From Tubulanus polymorphus (taxonomy: Eukaryota; Nemertea; Palaeonemertea; Tubulaniformes; Tubulanidae), in NCBI RefSeq assembly GCF_964204645.1, contig NC_134030.1, forward strand, positions 535,855-599,854: DNA of 64,000 nt, in the 5' to 3' direction. The notes under the pieces were generated by a model. That model had not been told where the DNA came from. It worked only from the letters and a program-made list of their open reading frames with translations, and did no database searches. The position numbers were made by a program, and so were the translations under genes. This document shows positions 24,895 through 35,305 of the stretch, one piece after another; within the stretch, counting starts at the first letter, position 1, and each line of letters begins with the position of its first letter.

Positions 24895-26127
24895 TCATAA
24901 ACCCGATCGGCGCCCGCGATGAAAGGATTTACTTAGATCTGATTTCTTTTTACAACAAAAACAATGAGTAAATAGTTTAATAAATTCTTTCCGGAAAACT
25001 TTCAATGTTCCGATGTAAATAAAGAAATTCACGCAGAACACAAATTGTCGAAACGTGTCGAATACATAATTTAACAGATGCCATAATTTTCCCGTGTAGA
25101 AATCTAATAGTGTTCTTGAGTTTATTCGTATTCCGTGATTTACTAACAAAAAATACCTAATGATGGTCATGGTTTCCAGCATAAATTTACAAAACGCTTG
25201 CGGTAGAACTAGTAAAATATACACAATAACTACAACAAGAAGAGTTTTACTGGCTGAAGATTGATGACGATCTGTTCTCTTCACTCTCAGCTCAGATCTC
25301 TTATTGCGTAATGCAGCAGTTAACACTGATAATATTACAATCATTAAAGATGGAAATATATCTTGTAAAAATGGTTTTACAGCTTGGATGACGTTATTTG
25401 ACCACTTATTTAGATAAAATATTGAACTTGAACACGTAAATCTATCAAATGTTTCGTTGTATCTGAGAATTTTAGAGAAACTAACTCGAGAAAACCTGAT
25501 CGCTGAATTCAAGTTCATAAGATACGCCCAGAAGATGATAAAAACTACTACAATTTTACGGCGAGTGACGGTGAAATGTTTCATGTGAAAGAAAGGAAAA
25601 CGAATAGAAACAAATCTCTCGATAGCGATCACTATAACTGTGTAGTTTGATACAGATATTGCCTGGTCGTAAAATAGGTTCCAAAATATACACGCAGGAA
25701 ACAATCGTCTGGGCAGATAATAGAAATAGTAATAGAAATAGTAAAGTGATGGACATAGTTTACTGTGTTTAGCGAATGTCAGATACGCACCGCGACATTC
25801 TCTATAAAATCCTAGATGCCACGTAAAAAGATCTTTCAGATACCGTGGAAACTTTTCCAACTCAAACAAGACGACAAGTTGATCTGAAAACGCGAGAGTT
25901 ATGAGATAGGGGAACGTGTAACGAACTGACTGATAACTGCGACACTTTATCAGTAGAATTATTGTCAGAAAGTTAAACACACTTCCCGGCGGAAACAAGA
26001 ACACATATCTGAATGTTCTGCCATAGTTGTAAAAAAAGTTTATAAAATTCCTGAAAGCTAGAATAGATTCCGGTAGCTTCACAGGAGGTCTACGAGTTGT
26101 AGTGGTGATAGTAGTAAAATTATCCAT
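24895..26127 (-). CDS. Rhodopsin-like (class A) GPCR, peptide/FMRFamide-receptor-like, intronless
   Basis: A single 410-codon frame from ATG 26127; the frame stays open further upstream but without another ATG. It has an N-terminal NFT sequon. Approximate helices are TM1 41-61 (GSVFN, the GxxxN motif), TM2 72-92 (LAFSD, the LAxxD motif), TM3 147-172 ending ERF (DRY position), TM4 191-211, TM5 252-273 with Pro260-type motif FPS, TM6 293-315 (VLP in place of CWxP) and TM7 350-373 (NFFIY in place of NPxxY, then KVFRKEF helix 8). A CFCC palmitoylation-type cluster follows. Candidate disulfide cysteines are C146 (25 residues before the ERF Arg) and C232. This pattern fits the large, fast-evolving invertebrate FMRFamide-receptor-like group; the ligand is unknown. 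An odd ~35-residue Tyr/Phe-rich stretch (111-145) separates the WHLG motif of the first extracellular loop from C146. Confidence 0.82.
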   Translation of the reverse strand: MDNFTTITTTTRRPPVKLPESILAFRNFINFFYNYGRTFRYVFLFPPGSVFNFLTIILLIKCRSYQSVRYTFPYLITLAFSDQLVVLFELEKFPRYLKDLFTWHLGFYRECRGAYLTFAKHSKLCPSLYYFYYYFYYLPRRLFPACIFWNLFYDQAISVSNYTVIVIAIERFVSIRFPFFHMKHFTVTRRKIVVVFIIFWAYLMNLNSAIRFSRVSFSKILRYNETFDRFTCSSSIFYLNKWSNNVIQAVKPFLQDIFPSLMIVILSVLTAALRNKRSELRVKRTDRHQSSASKTLLVVVIVYILLVLPQAFCKFMLETMTIIRYFLLVNHGIRINSRTLLDFYTGKLWHLLNYVFDTFRQFVFCVNFFIYIGTLKVFRKEFIKLFTHCFCCKKKSDLSKSFHRGRRSGL

Positions 26128-26399
26128 GACAAGAACAGAACAGTTTGATGCGACAATCTGTGTGTAGTCAGCGACTTCCCTCAAATTATAGGTTCAGCGG
26201 TACCACGATTTCAAAATACTTCCATCAAACTCCTGCTACAGAACACACTATAATCATCTAAACATTCACAAGTCACGCTGTGTTGCAGCTAAAATTGTTA
26301 CAGTTTCATATGAAAATTCAAATACATTTCTTCACTTTATATTTCGAGGTGAAAGATAGATGAACTCTGAAACTATGAAAGGTTGAAAAAAATACCTAT

Positions 26400-26890
26400 T
26401 TCGACAGTACGATAACCTGTTCACTCAAACGCGGTGAACGGATAATAACATTAAAATCCACTATCTATAAATTGAAATAATTTTAAAATCGAGAATTTAT
26501 TCATTCAAAAATATATCATCGTCAGATGTGAGATATAAAAACAAGGGGTATATATACAAAGGAGAACTAGATTTAGGTAAGTGAGTAAGTAATTAGTGTT
26601 TGGCACACCTGACCCTAGAAATCATCGTCACCAGGGCCCAGTTTCACGAAAAAGTGTAAGCCTAAAACAGTTAAGTTTGAATTGTTGTCCTCATTGAAAA
26701 CATGAAGTAACCAATGGCAAATAATCAAAAAATTTGAGTTAAACTTTTTCGTGAAACTGGCCCCTGACGATGATTTCTAGGGTCAGATCGAAATATCGTG
26801 TATTTTATATATTTTAGATTTTTTTGAATAAATGAATTCTCGATTTTAAAATTCTTTCAATTCGTACGATAGTGGGTTTTTATCGTAATT
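26400..26890. mobile_element. Palindromic (foldback) element interrupted by a MITE
   Basis: Arms at about 26440-26530 and 26800-26880 are inverted copies (AATTTTAAAATCGAGAATT and its complement). The centre halves CACACCTGACCCTAGAAATC and GATTTCTAGGGTCAG are also complementary but are split by the MITE at 26633-26765. The related intact element is at 29425-29660, sharing the GTTCACCACGTTTGA-like outer flank. Confidence 0.7.
26633..26765. mobile_element. Foldback MITE, 133 bp, nested in a palindromic element
   Basis: Termini AGGGCCCAGTTTCACGAAAA and TTTTCGTGAAACTGGCCCCT form an inverted repeat. It is the same family as 22506-22639, with the internal GTAACCAATGGC block on the opposite strand. 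Confidence 0.85.
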
Positions 26891-27106
26891 TCAATAATCT
26901 CTAGTTAACCTTCACACACAGTATTCTGTCTGTCTGTAACCTCGTAAGAAAAGACGTCGATGAAACTCAAAACGAGAAGGCGCCGGCGATAAACCGACGG
27001 AATAATGTGGATCTAGAATTCTTTGTGTTTCTTATAATTGTCTCAGTAATACCGCGTGACTTGTCGACGTCTAAAAGGCAAACTGTTTTACTGAACGGAT
27101 CAGTCA

Positions 27107-27817
27107 CTGCTCCTCCTCCCCCTCTCTCCCTCTCTCTCTCCCCCTCTCTCCCTCTCTCTCTCTCCCCCTCTCTCTCTTCTTTCTCTCTCTCTCCTCTCTC
27201 CTCTCTCTCTCCTCTCTCCCTCTCTCCCTCTCTCCCTCTCTCCCTCTCTCCCTCTCTCCCTCTCTCCCTCTCCCCCTCTCTCTCTTCTTTCTCTCTCTCC
27301 TCTCTCCTCTCTCTCTCCTCTCTCCCTCTCTCCCTCTCTCCCTCTCTCCCTCTCCCCCTCTCTCTCTTCTTTCTCCTCTCTCCTCTCTCCTCTCTCTCTC
27401 CTCTCTCTCCTCTTTCTCTCTCTCTCTCTCTCCCCCTCTCTCCCTCTCTCTCCCTCTCTCTCCCTCTCTCTCCCTCTCTCTCTTCTTTCTCTCTCTCCTC
27501 TCTCCTCTCTCTCTCCTCTCTCTCCTCTTTCTCTCTCTCTCTCTCTCCCCCTCTCTCTCTCTTCTCTCTCTCTCTCCTCTCTCCTCTCTCTCCTCTCCTC
27601 TCTCTCTTCTCTCTTCTCTCTCCTTTCTCTCTCCTCTCTCTCTCCTCTCTCCCCCTCTCTCCCTCTCTCTCTCCCCCTCTCTCTCTCTTCTCTCTCTCTC
27701 TCCTCTCTCCTCTCTCTCCTCTCTCCTCTCTCTCCTCTCCTCTCTCTCTTCTCTCTTCTCTCTCCTTTCTCTCTCCTCTCTCTCTCCTCTCTCTCCTCTT
27801 TCTCTCTCTCTCTCCCC

Positions 27818-27854
<37 letters not shown>

Positions 27855-27873
27855 CTCCCTCTCTGCTCTCTAG
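27107..27873. repeat. CT-rich pyrimidine tract, ~765 bp
   Basis: Almost exclusively C and T on the plus strand, built of CTCTCTCC, CCCTCTCT and TTCTTTCTC words with visible higher-order duplications: blocks near 27280, 27360 and 27480 repeat, and 27640 repeats 27545. The open frame through it is not a gene. Confidence 0.97.
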
Positions 27874-28284
27874 TCCTCGCGCGCAGGAAGTTATTAAATG
27901 TTAATATTCTACTTCCGTGCGTCTTGGAACGGAAGACTGTCGTGTCTGATGTCTTATGTCGCCGTGCCAGAAACGACTTTCATCACGACAGTAAATTACT
28001 GTTATTACTGGCTATTTATGCATCTGAACGCGAGCTGGGAGCGGGAGAACCCCCTCCCATCTCTCTCTCTCTCTCTATCATCTCACCGGTTACAGCTCTG
28101 ATTCCTATATATCTACACCCAGTCAGTGAATCATCGTCGATTCAACTGCGCATGCGCGCGTGTCTTATCTCAAACATAAAAGTTTTTAAGGATTCCCTCC
28201 TATTTGTTTTTGTCCAACCCCCACCTGCATTAAGAGCTGCATAGTAAAAATGGCTAGTGATATCTTCAGTCGAACTTGCAAAGT
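27874..28284. other. Intergenic, no gene recognised
   Basis: Unique sequence with a short CT run (28057-28076). Short open frames lack features. Confidence 0.5.
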
Positions 28285-28815
28285 CACCATTTGGTTAAAT
28301 CATCACATTACTGAAGTCATCTCTATTTTTGAGTCAAAATTTGTATTTCTAATTCAATTTACTAAGTGTAAGTCATCATTTGGTTAAATCATCACATTAC
28401 TGAAGTCATCTCTATTTTTGAGTCAAAATTTGTATTTCTAATTCAATTTACTAAGTGTAAGTCATCATTTGGATAAATCGTCACATTACTGAAGTCATCT
28501 CTATTTTTTAGTCTCAATTTGTATTTCTAATTCAATTTATTAAGTGTAAGTCATCATTTGGATAAATCGTCACATTACTGAAGTCATCTCTGTTTTGAGT
28601 CTCAATTTGTATTTCTAATTCAATTTACTAAGTGTAAGTCATCATTTGGATAAGTCGTTACATTACTGAAGTCATCCCTATTTTTTAGTCTCAATTTGTA
28701 TTTCTAATTCAATTTACTAAGTTTAAGTCATCATTTGGTTAAATCATCACATTACTGAAGTCATCTCTATTTTTGAGTCAAAATTTGTATTTCTAATTCA
28801 ATTTACTAAGTGTAA
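28285..28815 (+). repeat. 89-bp satellite array, ~6 copies
   Basis: Unit blocks are TAAGTCATCATTTGGATAAG, TCGTCACATTACTGAAGTCA, TCTCTATTTTTGAGTCTCAA and TTTGTATTTCTAATTCAATT. The first two units differ (GGTTAAATCATC, GAGTCAAAA) from the rest, which indicates two subfamilies within one array. Confidence 0.95.
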
Positions 28816-29424
28816 ATCTAAAGTTGTAAAACCAGTATTTTGTCTAAATGGTTTGCAGATTGTTTGATATCAACCGGAACGGTATAATATCATTGATATG
28901 TCTGACACACACAAACACACGTCCCGGGCTCGAATCTCACCTCGCGCACTCGACCCGAGAGACAGGTCTAATTGAATAATTATATACAGACTGTGAAATG
29001 GTGTTTGTGTTTCAAGCCCCAGGGCATCGTGTTGAGAGCCCTATAGGGCACTCAGTCACTGCTCATTGGTTCTGCGCGGGTTGCCCGGTGCAACCAGACA
29101 GACAGACGGACAGACAGAAGATTCGCTTCAATCGCTTGATTCAATGATTAGCCTTGTCTCACCGACGAGAACCTGTGAATTTAACACTCCTGACCCGGCG
29201 TCCTTCACACCCCGTCCAGTCCGAGCAATTCCCCCCGGACTGAGCTGGTTACCATGGCTCCACGAGAATAAATCCACAACTCGCGATAAAATTCGGACCA
29301 CAAATTTCTAATAACAAAAAGCGGAATTTATTTGTTAAATCATCGGAATAGAAATTGTTTATTAAATAAACAAGTTAATAAAAATTGTCTCTATTCGTGG
29401 ACAAAGGATCAGACAATATAGACG
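28816..29424. other. Intergenic, no gene recognised
   Basis: Contains a CAGACAGACGGACAGACAG stretch at 29096-29118 and a CCCGGGCTCGAATCTCAC word at 28923 that resembles a tRNA B box without a cloverleaf. Confidence 0.5.
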
Positions 29425-29660
29425 GATAATAAGATAAAATCCCACTATTTACAGATTAAAAGAATTTAAAAACCAGAATTTATTTATTAAATCAAAAATA
29501 AATAAAAGACACGACGTTTCGATCTCACACTAGAGATCATCGTCAGGTGTGTGTCTTTTAAATATTTTTCATTGAATAAATAAATTCCGGTTTTTAAATT
29601 CTTTTAATCCGTCGATAGAGGGATTTTATCTTATTATCCGTTCACCACGTTTGAATGTGG
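29425..29660. mobile_element. Palindromic element with central hairpin (MITE-like)
   Basis: The halves are complementary: GATAAGATAAAATCCCACTA near 29430 versus GGGATTTTATCTTATTATCC near 29625, and AGAATTTATTTATTAAATC versus AATAAATAAATTCC. The centre on the minus strand reads CTGACGA-T-GATCTC-TAGTGT-GAGATC-GAAAC. It is the same family as the interrupted element at 26.4-26.9 kb. No coding capacity. Confidence 0.75.
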
Positions 29661-29749
29661 TTATCGTTCTATAGACAGACAAACATGACGTTTACAGAAC
29701 GATTAACTTAATCTGGCTTTAAAAAATTTACGATCATTTAGTTAAATAT

Positions 29750-30620
29750 CCATTGATGAAACACTCTGAGTCCGTGTTGTAAAGATAATACAAAATCCCT
29801 GCACACTAAGAATAAAAAGAGTCTGAAATGTTTCCTTGAGCTAGTGTAGTTTATTCAACGTTTCAACTATATCCTAATAGTCATCTTCAGGAATACTGTA
29901 TTCCTTGAGCTAGTGTAGTTTATTCAACGTTTCGACTATATCCTAATAGTCATCTTCAGGAATACTGTATTCCTTGAGCTAGTGTAGTTTATTCAACGTT
30001 TCGACTATATCCTAATAGTCATCTTCAGGAATACTGTATTCCTTGAGCTAGTGTAGTTTATTCAACGTTTCGACTTTATCCTAATAGTCATCTTCAGGAA
30101 TACTGATATTGTCCTCATTATAACCATTGATGAAACACTCTGAGTCCGTGTTGTAAAGATAATATAAAATCCCTGCACACTTAGAATATAAAGAGTCTGA
30201 AATGTTTGCTTGAGCTAGTGTAGTTTATTCAACGTTTCCACTATATCCTAATAGTCATCTTCAGGAATACTGATGTTGTCCTCAATATAACCATTGATGA
30301 AACACTTCAGGAATACTGTATTCCTTGAGCTAGTGTAGTTTATTCAACGTTTCGACTTTATCCTAATAGTCATCTTCAGGAATACTGTATTCCTTGAGCT
30401 AGTGTAGTTTATTCAACGTTTCGACTATATCCTAATAGTCATCTTCAGGAATACTGATGTTGTCCTCATTATAACCATTGATGAAACACTCTGAGTCCGT
30501 GTTGTAAAGATAATACAAAATCCCTGCACACTAAGAATAAAAAGAGTTTGAAATGTTTTCTTGAACTAGTGTAGTTTATTCAACGTTTAGACTTTATATC
30601 CTTATAATAGTCACTTTCAT
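29750..30620 (-). repeat. 69-bp satellite arrays with flanking tails, reverse orientation
   Basis: Three short runs of 69-bp units are separated by the family's tail sequence (CCATTGATGAAACACTCTGA, GTCCGTGTTGTAAAGATAAT, AATCCCTGCACACTAAGAAT). This gives a composite, higher-order arrangement of array plus tail, repeated. Confidence 0.93.
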
Positions 30621-31619
30621 TAGAAACTCTACGAAACATTTTCTTTTTTATTCTTAATTAGCAGATTCTATATCATTTAGTATTTTTAATTTAATTTAAT
30701 ATTTTTCATGAAATTTCCATTTTTTTAGTAACAGCATATTATTAGACGTATATTTTTGAAAATGGAATTCCATTCCCATTTCTTAGAACCCGTCAATTCA
30801 TCACGTTATTCACGATCCTTGCGCAAACATTATTATTTTTTTCCCAAAAAGGAACTTCGCAAAATACAGGAAATTTTTATTTTTTCTAATAGATATTGCG
30901 GTCATCCTAGTTAGATTCGTGGAGCGCGTGGTTTCTCGGAACGACTGTCTGTCTCACGTCGGCGCGCGCGTCAGATAATGACAATAATTACCTCTCACAA
31001 TCTAAAATATCTCAAATCGCGCGTTAAACTCGACAGTCATTTTTTCTATCTATTTAAACGATTCGATTGTCGTGGATCAATAGAAATCTAATTCCGGGAA
31101 TATGAATGCGTATAAGTACCAAACGTCACCTGCCAGGGACCACTCGTCGAGAATTAATGAGTTGTTTTGAATCATCGCTTCCGCGTTTTAAGTATTATAA
31201 GGGTGGATTTATAAAACACGTGTTCGAGTGTGAGTCAGAGAGAGAGAGAGAGAGAGGGGGCTTCATAGACCTCCATCTCTGAACTCAGTTTAACTTCCTG
31301 GTCAGTTTATTCCTGGTCGACATCGATATATACACAATACCGATATAAAGAAAACACCAAAAAAAAAACGCCAGAATATTTTCGTTCATATTTTGAAATA
31401 TCGTTACAGCCGTTAAAACGCGCACCTGCACGATAATTAACTATTCTAATCGATGATAATTTATCCAGTAATTATGCATGAACACGATTACGGAATTTAA
31501 TTTTCTCTTCTCGTCTCAGTTAAGAATGAAAGAGCGCTCGTGTGATGAGGAAGTTTATACGTACCACTTCAGAACTATATCCAGCAGCCAACAGCGAATC
31601 ATGAAAAAAAAGTTCGTCA
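30621..31619. other. Intergenic, no gene recognised
   Basis: AT-rich unique sequence with a CpG-rich patch near 30950-31020, a TATATATT-poor flank and a GA run at 31237-31257. No exon is recognised. Confidence 0.5.
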
Positions 31620-32115
31620 TATCATCATTTGGATAAGTTGTCACATTACGGAAGTCATTTCTATTTTTGAGTCTCAATTTGTATTTCTAATTCAATTCAC
31701 TAAGTGTAATCATGGACTAGAGTCCATGGTGTAATTCATAATTTGTATCTAAGTCGTCACATTACTGAAGTCATCTCTATTTTTGAGTCTCAATTTGTAT
31801 TTCTAATTCAATTTACTTAGTGTAAGTCATCATTTGGATAAGTCGTCACATTCCTGAAGTCATCTCTATTTTTGAGTCTCAATTTGTTTTTCTAATTCTA
31901 TTTACTAAGTGTAAGTCATCATTTGGATAAGTCATCACATTACTGAAGTCATCTCTATTTTTGAGTCTCAATTTGTTTTTCTAATTCTATTTACTAAGTG
32001 TAAGTCATCATTTGGATAAGTCGTCACATTACTGAAGTCATCTCTATCTTTGAGTCTCAATTTGTTTTTCTAATTCTATTTACTAAGTGTATATGTCATC
32101 TTTTGGATAAGTCGT
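31620..32115 (+). repeat. 89-bp satellite array, ~5 copies
   Basis: Same family as 28285-28815 and 60235-61130. Units here often have TTTGTTTTTCTAATTCTATT in place of TTTGTATTTCTAATTCAATT, a local subfamily. Confidence 0.95.
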
Positions 32116-32199
32116 CAAAATGTTGATCTTGTCAACAACTTGTGAGTTGTAACTGCAAAATAATAGATATCCTATTACGTGTTGTTTGCATATATTTCA

Positions 32200-32466
32200 G
32201 GCAGGTGCCAAAATAAAATAAGTCTCTATTGGCGGCACGAACTTGAAGTGGTTTTTGTGAAGACCATTCAATCTATCTTTGATCCGTCGATCCTTGTGTT
32301 TATAATCGTGTTTTTTAATTCTTTATATTATTATTATTTATGGCTGCTTGACTTCGTCGTCTATTGTACGAAGATCCAGTCAAGAGCCACTCAAAAACAC
32401 CACCGCTCTACGGGAGGAGAAGTCAAGGGTTTGCCCGACGTATTCAACCAACTTTTCAAAAATTAA
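32200..32466 (+). CDS. Possible terminal exon of a membrane protein
   Basis: A TTGCATATATTTCAG acceptor precedes an open frame of about 88 codons beginning GRCQNKISLYWRHELEVV and ending LPDVFNQLFKN at TAA 32464-32466. It has one strong hydrophobic segment (ILVFIIVFFNSLYYYYLWLL) followed by a basic stretch (TQKHHRSTGGEVK), as in a single-pass or last-helix membrane protein tail. An AATAAA lies near 32532. No family is recognised and no upstream exon was found, so a chance open frame remains possible. Confidence 0.3.
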   Translation, partial: GRCQNKISLYWRHELEVVFVKTIQSIFDPSILVFIIVFFNSLYYYYLWLLDFVVYCTKIQSRATQKHHRSTGGEVKGLPDVFNQLFKN

Positions 32467-33090
32467 TATCAAGTCTAGTGAATTTCAAAGACGATATTAG
32501 CACTTAACACATATCAATTGAAAAGCACTTCAAATAAAGTCTCTATAGGCGTGTACACGAGACAATGAAGTCTGCATAGGCGTTCCGGGAGCGAGGATAA
32601 GTTGTTTGAGCAGATATTAGTGAAATTTCTCAGACTACTAGACCGGTGTAGTGGCTTCTATTAGGTTCAGTATTCAATTGATTGTCAGCGTTAAAACCCC
32701 CGGGGTCCATAGGACGTGTACCCCGTCGTGACGTGGCGTCAGACCACGCTGATATTAAACCTCAAACCCGAGACGACCGAACGTCACAGTTCTCTGCATG
32801 GCTGACACAAACCGCGGTCTAATTACTGTGTATATCTCCTAACCGTAACAAACACGTAACACAAACAACTAGTAAAAATCCATACAAATAATTATATAAA
32901 TATTTATGCGTCTCGTTTTTGTTGTGATATCTTTAAGGTGAAGTTTCGAGATTAGAATTGAGGGTTTGAATAGTTTTTTTTACCGGGAGGGGGGGGGGGT
33001 AATAATCGTGAACTTTGTATCTTGATCTTGAACAAGTACTGTGCCTCGGATAGCAAATTCCAATCCAAATGTATGTCAAGAGTTAACTCT
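32467..33090. other. Intergenic, no gene recognised
   Basis: Unique sequence with a poly-G run at 32986-32998. Confidence 0.5.
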
Positions 33091-33094
33091 AACT

Positions 33095-33240
33095 CACAAC
33101 TGTGGAACTGGATCCTGAGTTCAGAGTTAACTCTAACTCACAACTGTGGAACTGGATCCTGAGTCTAACTCACAACTGTGGAACTGGATCCTGAGTTCAG
33201 AGTAAACTCTCCCTCACAACACTGTGAAACTGGATCCTGG
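33095..33240. repeat. 45-bp repeat containing ACAACTGTGGAACTGGATCC, ~3.5 copies
   Basis: Units read TAACTCTAACTCACAACTGT, GGAACTGGATCCTGAGT and TCAGAGT. The GGAACTGG core ties it to the dispersed 20-bp family. Confidence 0.9.
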
Positions 33241-33800
33241 AGTCTTTTAAAAATTAAACGGTCAATAAGAATTTACGTGTTTCTCGGCGGCGACCACTAC
33301 GTGGCGCTGCAGGAGACCGGAGGAGGCACTGATGACCACAGTGTGATTACTCGTGCGCGGGTGAGTCAGTAAAAACTGCTGGAAGGTGCTGTCATATTTT
33401 ACACGCAGTAAACATGACAGCCGAATTAAGCCAGCTCGAGGCAGAAGTCTAGTTAACCCCGGTGTTTACGAGGCTAAATAGACATATCTCTGAGCCGTCT
33501 CTGATCGCCTTGTCACAGAACAGACTATATTAACAGCCGCACGTGCGCGTGTATTTCCCGCTAAAAGCTAATTAAACGTTAACGCAATTAATTCGCGCGA
33601 GATCTCGCGAGATCGGATTACAGACTGTCTTCACTTCCGGTGATGTTAAAATCACGTGTGCGGACTGGGTTACAGCTGCAGTAAAACGCGGAGTGGGGAC
33701 AATGGCCTGTGATCCGGGGCGCCTACACTGCGCATTGTTTCATCCTCAATCAACTGTTTTGTGACACAATGAAAGAACATCAAGACTTTGAAACTCTCTC
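33241..33800. other. Intergenic, no gene recognised
   Basis: Unique sequence with CpG-rich patches (33590-33620, GAGATCTCGCGAGATC palindrome). Confidence 0.5.
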
Positions 33801-33814
33801 AAAGAACAAGACAC

Positions 33815-34190
33815 TGTTCTGGATCAAGTTCCACAGTTCTGAACCCACTTCCACAGTTCTGGACCAAGTTCCACAGTTCTGGACCAAGTTCCACAGTTCT
33901 GGATCCAGTTCCACAGTTCTGTACCCAGTTCCACATTACTGAACCCAGTTCCACAGTTCTGAACCCAGTTCCACAGTTCTGAACCCAGTTCCACAGTTCT
34001 GTACCCAGTTCCACATTACTGAACCCAGTTCCACAGTTCTGGACCCAGTTCCACAGTTCTCTACCCAGTTCCACAGTTCAGGACTCAGTTCCACAGTTCT
34101 GGACCCAGTTCCACAGTTCAGGATACAGTTCCACAGTTCTGAACCCAGTTCCACAGTTCTGTACCCAGTTCCACAGTTCTGTACGGGCCC
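33815..34190 (+). repeat. 20-bp minisatellite (CCAGTTCCACAGTTCTGGAC), ~19 copies
   Basis: Near-perfect 20-bp units with GGAC, GAAC and GTAC variants and an ATTACTG variant every few units. Open frames on both strands across it are artefacts of periodicity. Confidence 0.97.
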
Positions 34191-34944
34191 AACTCGGATA
34201 TCGTTCTCAAGTCATTAGATGCAACTTGAGCGCAATTCAAATCGTACGACGATAAACTATTGTACGCCTGCACGTGATCACGTGATCTCATTCTTATTTC
34301 ACTCGCAAAATCGAAACGGACATTGAGCGAAAAAATGAATATATCTATAGAATACAAACTCCCAACACGAAACGTTTTATTTTATTTATTACAATCCGAT
34401 TCTTTCTATATAAAAAGTGTCGGGTTGTTTTTTGAAGAGAATGTGGCCATGTGCTCGACTATCCGATAATACTAACATGCGAATTGTCAATGTATTATAT
34501 TCTACCCTATTTCGGGGCATGAAAAGGCGCCCCTTATCTCCGGGTACAATACAGCGTACAATGCACCGTACAATGCACCGTACAATGCACCGTACAATGT
34601 AGTTTACAATGGAGCTGGGACATTTTCATAGAGTTTATTACAAAATCTCAGGTCACGCAATCCGAGTCTTCTCTGTCAGTGTCTTATTGCGTGACAACTC
34701 GTCATCTGGGTGTGTGAGATTCTCAATCAACAGACTATCTGATATATCTGAGATCCTACGACTACGGACCCCCCTCCCCCGACCGACCGCACGAAGAACA
34801 AAATTTAATCCGTTTCTGTAAAATGATAGCTCAATTTCCGCGATGTAAAATTATGAGATGGAAATGGTTTTTCTGACACGGTTTTTTGGGTCCTGAGGGG
34901 GTGGATCCCGTGGAACTGTGGGTCCTGGAAGGAACCTATCCCAT
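34191..34944. other. Intergenic, no gene recognised
   Basis: Includes a short run of GTACAATGCACC units at 34548-34605. Otherwise unique. Confidence 0.5.
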
Positions 34945-35305
34945 CTCCCGGGAACTCTCCAATCTCTCTCACGGCGGGTTCGCGGGAACTCTCCAATCTC
35001 TCTGTCGGCGGGTTCCCGGGAACTCTCCAATCTCTCAGTCGGCAGGTTCCCGGGAACTCTCCAATCTCTCTGTCGGTGGGTTCCCGGGAACTCTCCAATC
35101 TCTCAGTCGGCAGGTTCCCGGGAACTCTCCAATCTCTCTCACGGCGGGTTCCCGGGAACTCTCCAATCTCTCTGTCGGCGGGTTCCCGGGAACTCTCCAA
35201 TCTCTCTGTCGGCAGGTTCCCGGGAACTCTCCAATCTCTCTGTCGGTAGGTTCCCGGGAACTCTCCAATCTCTCTGTTGGCAGGTTCCCGGGAACTCTCG
35301 CTGTT
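34945..35305. repeat. 34-bp minisatellite, ~11 copies
   Basis: Unit GTTCCCGGGAACTCTCCAAT followed by CTCTCTGTCGGCGG. GTTCCCGGGAAC is itself a 12-bp palindrome, and variant positions (CGGCGG, CGGCAG, CGGTGG, CACGGCGG) alternate. Open frames on both strands are shadows. Confidence 0.97.

Noticed and set aside
25663-25800. Intron inside the GPCR removing the Tyr-rich stretch
   Set aside because: A strong acceptor-like site exists, but every nearby GT donor I tried shifts the frame relative to the ERF helix.
27007-27873. 288-residue Ser/Leu/Pro frame starting with a hydrophobic leader-like stretch
   Set aside because: Apart from the first ~30 residues it is a CT tract; no splice or family support.
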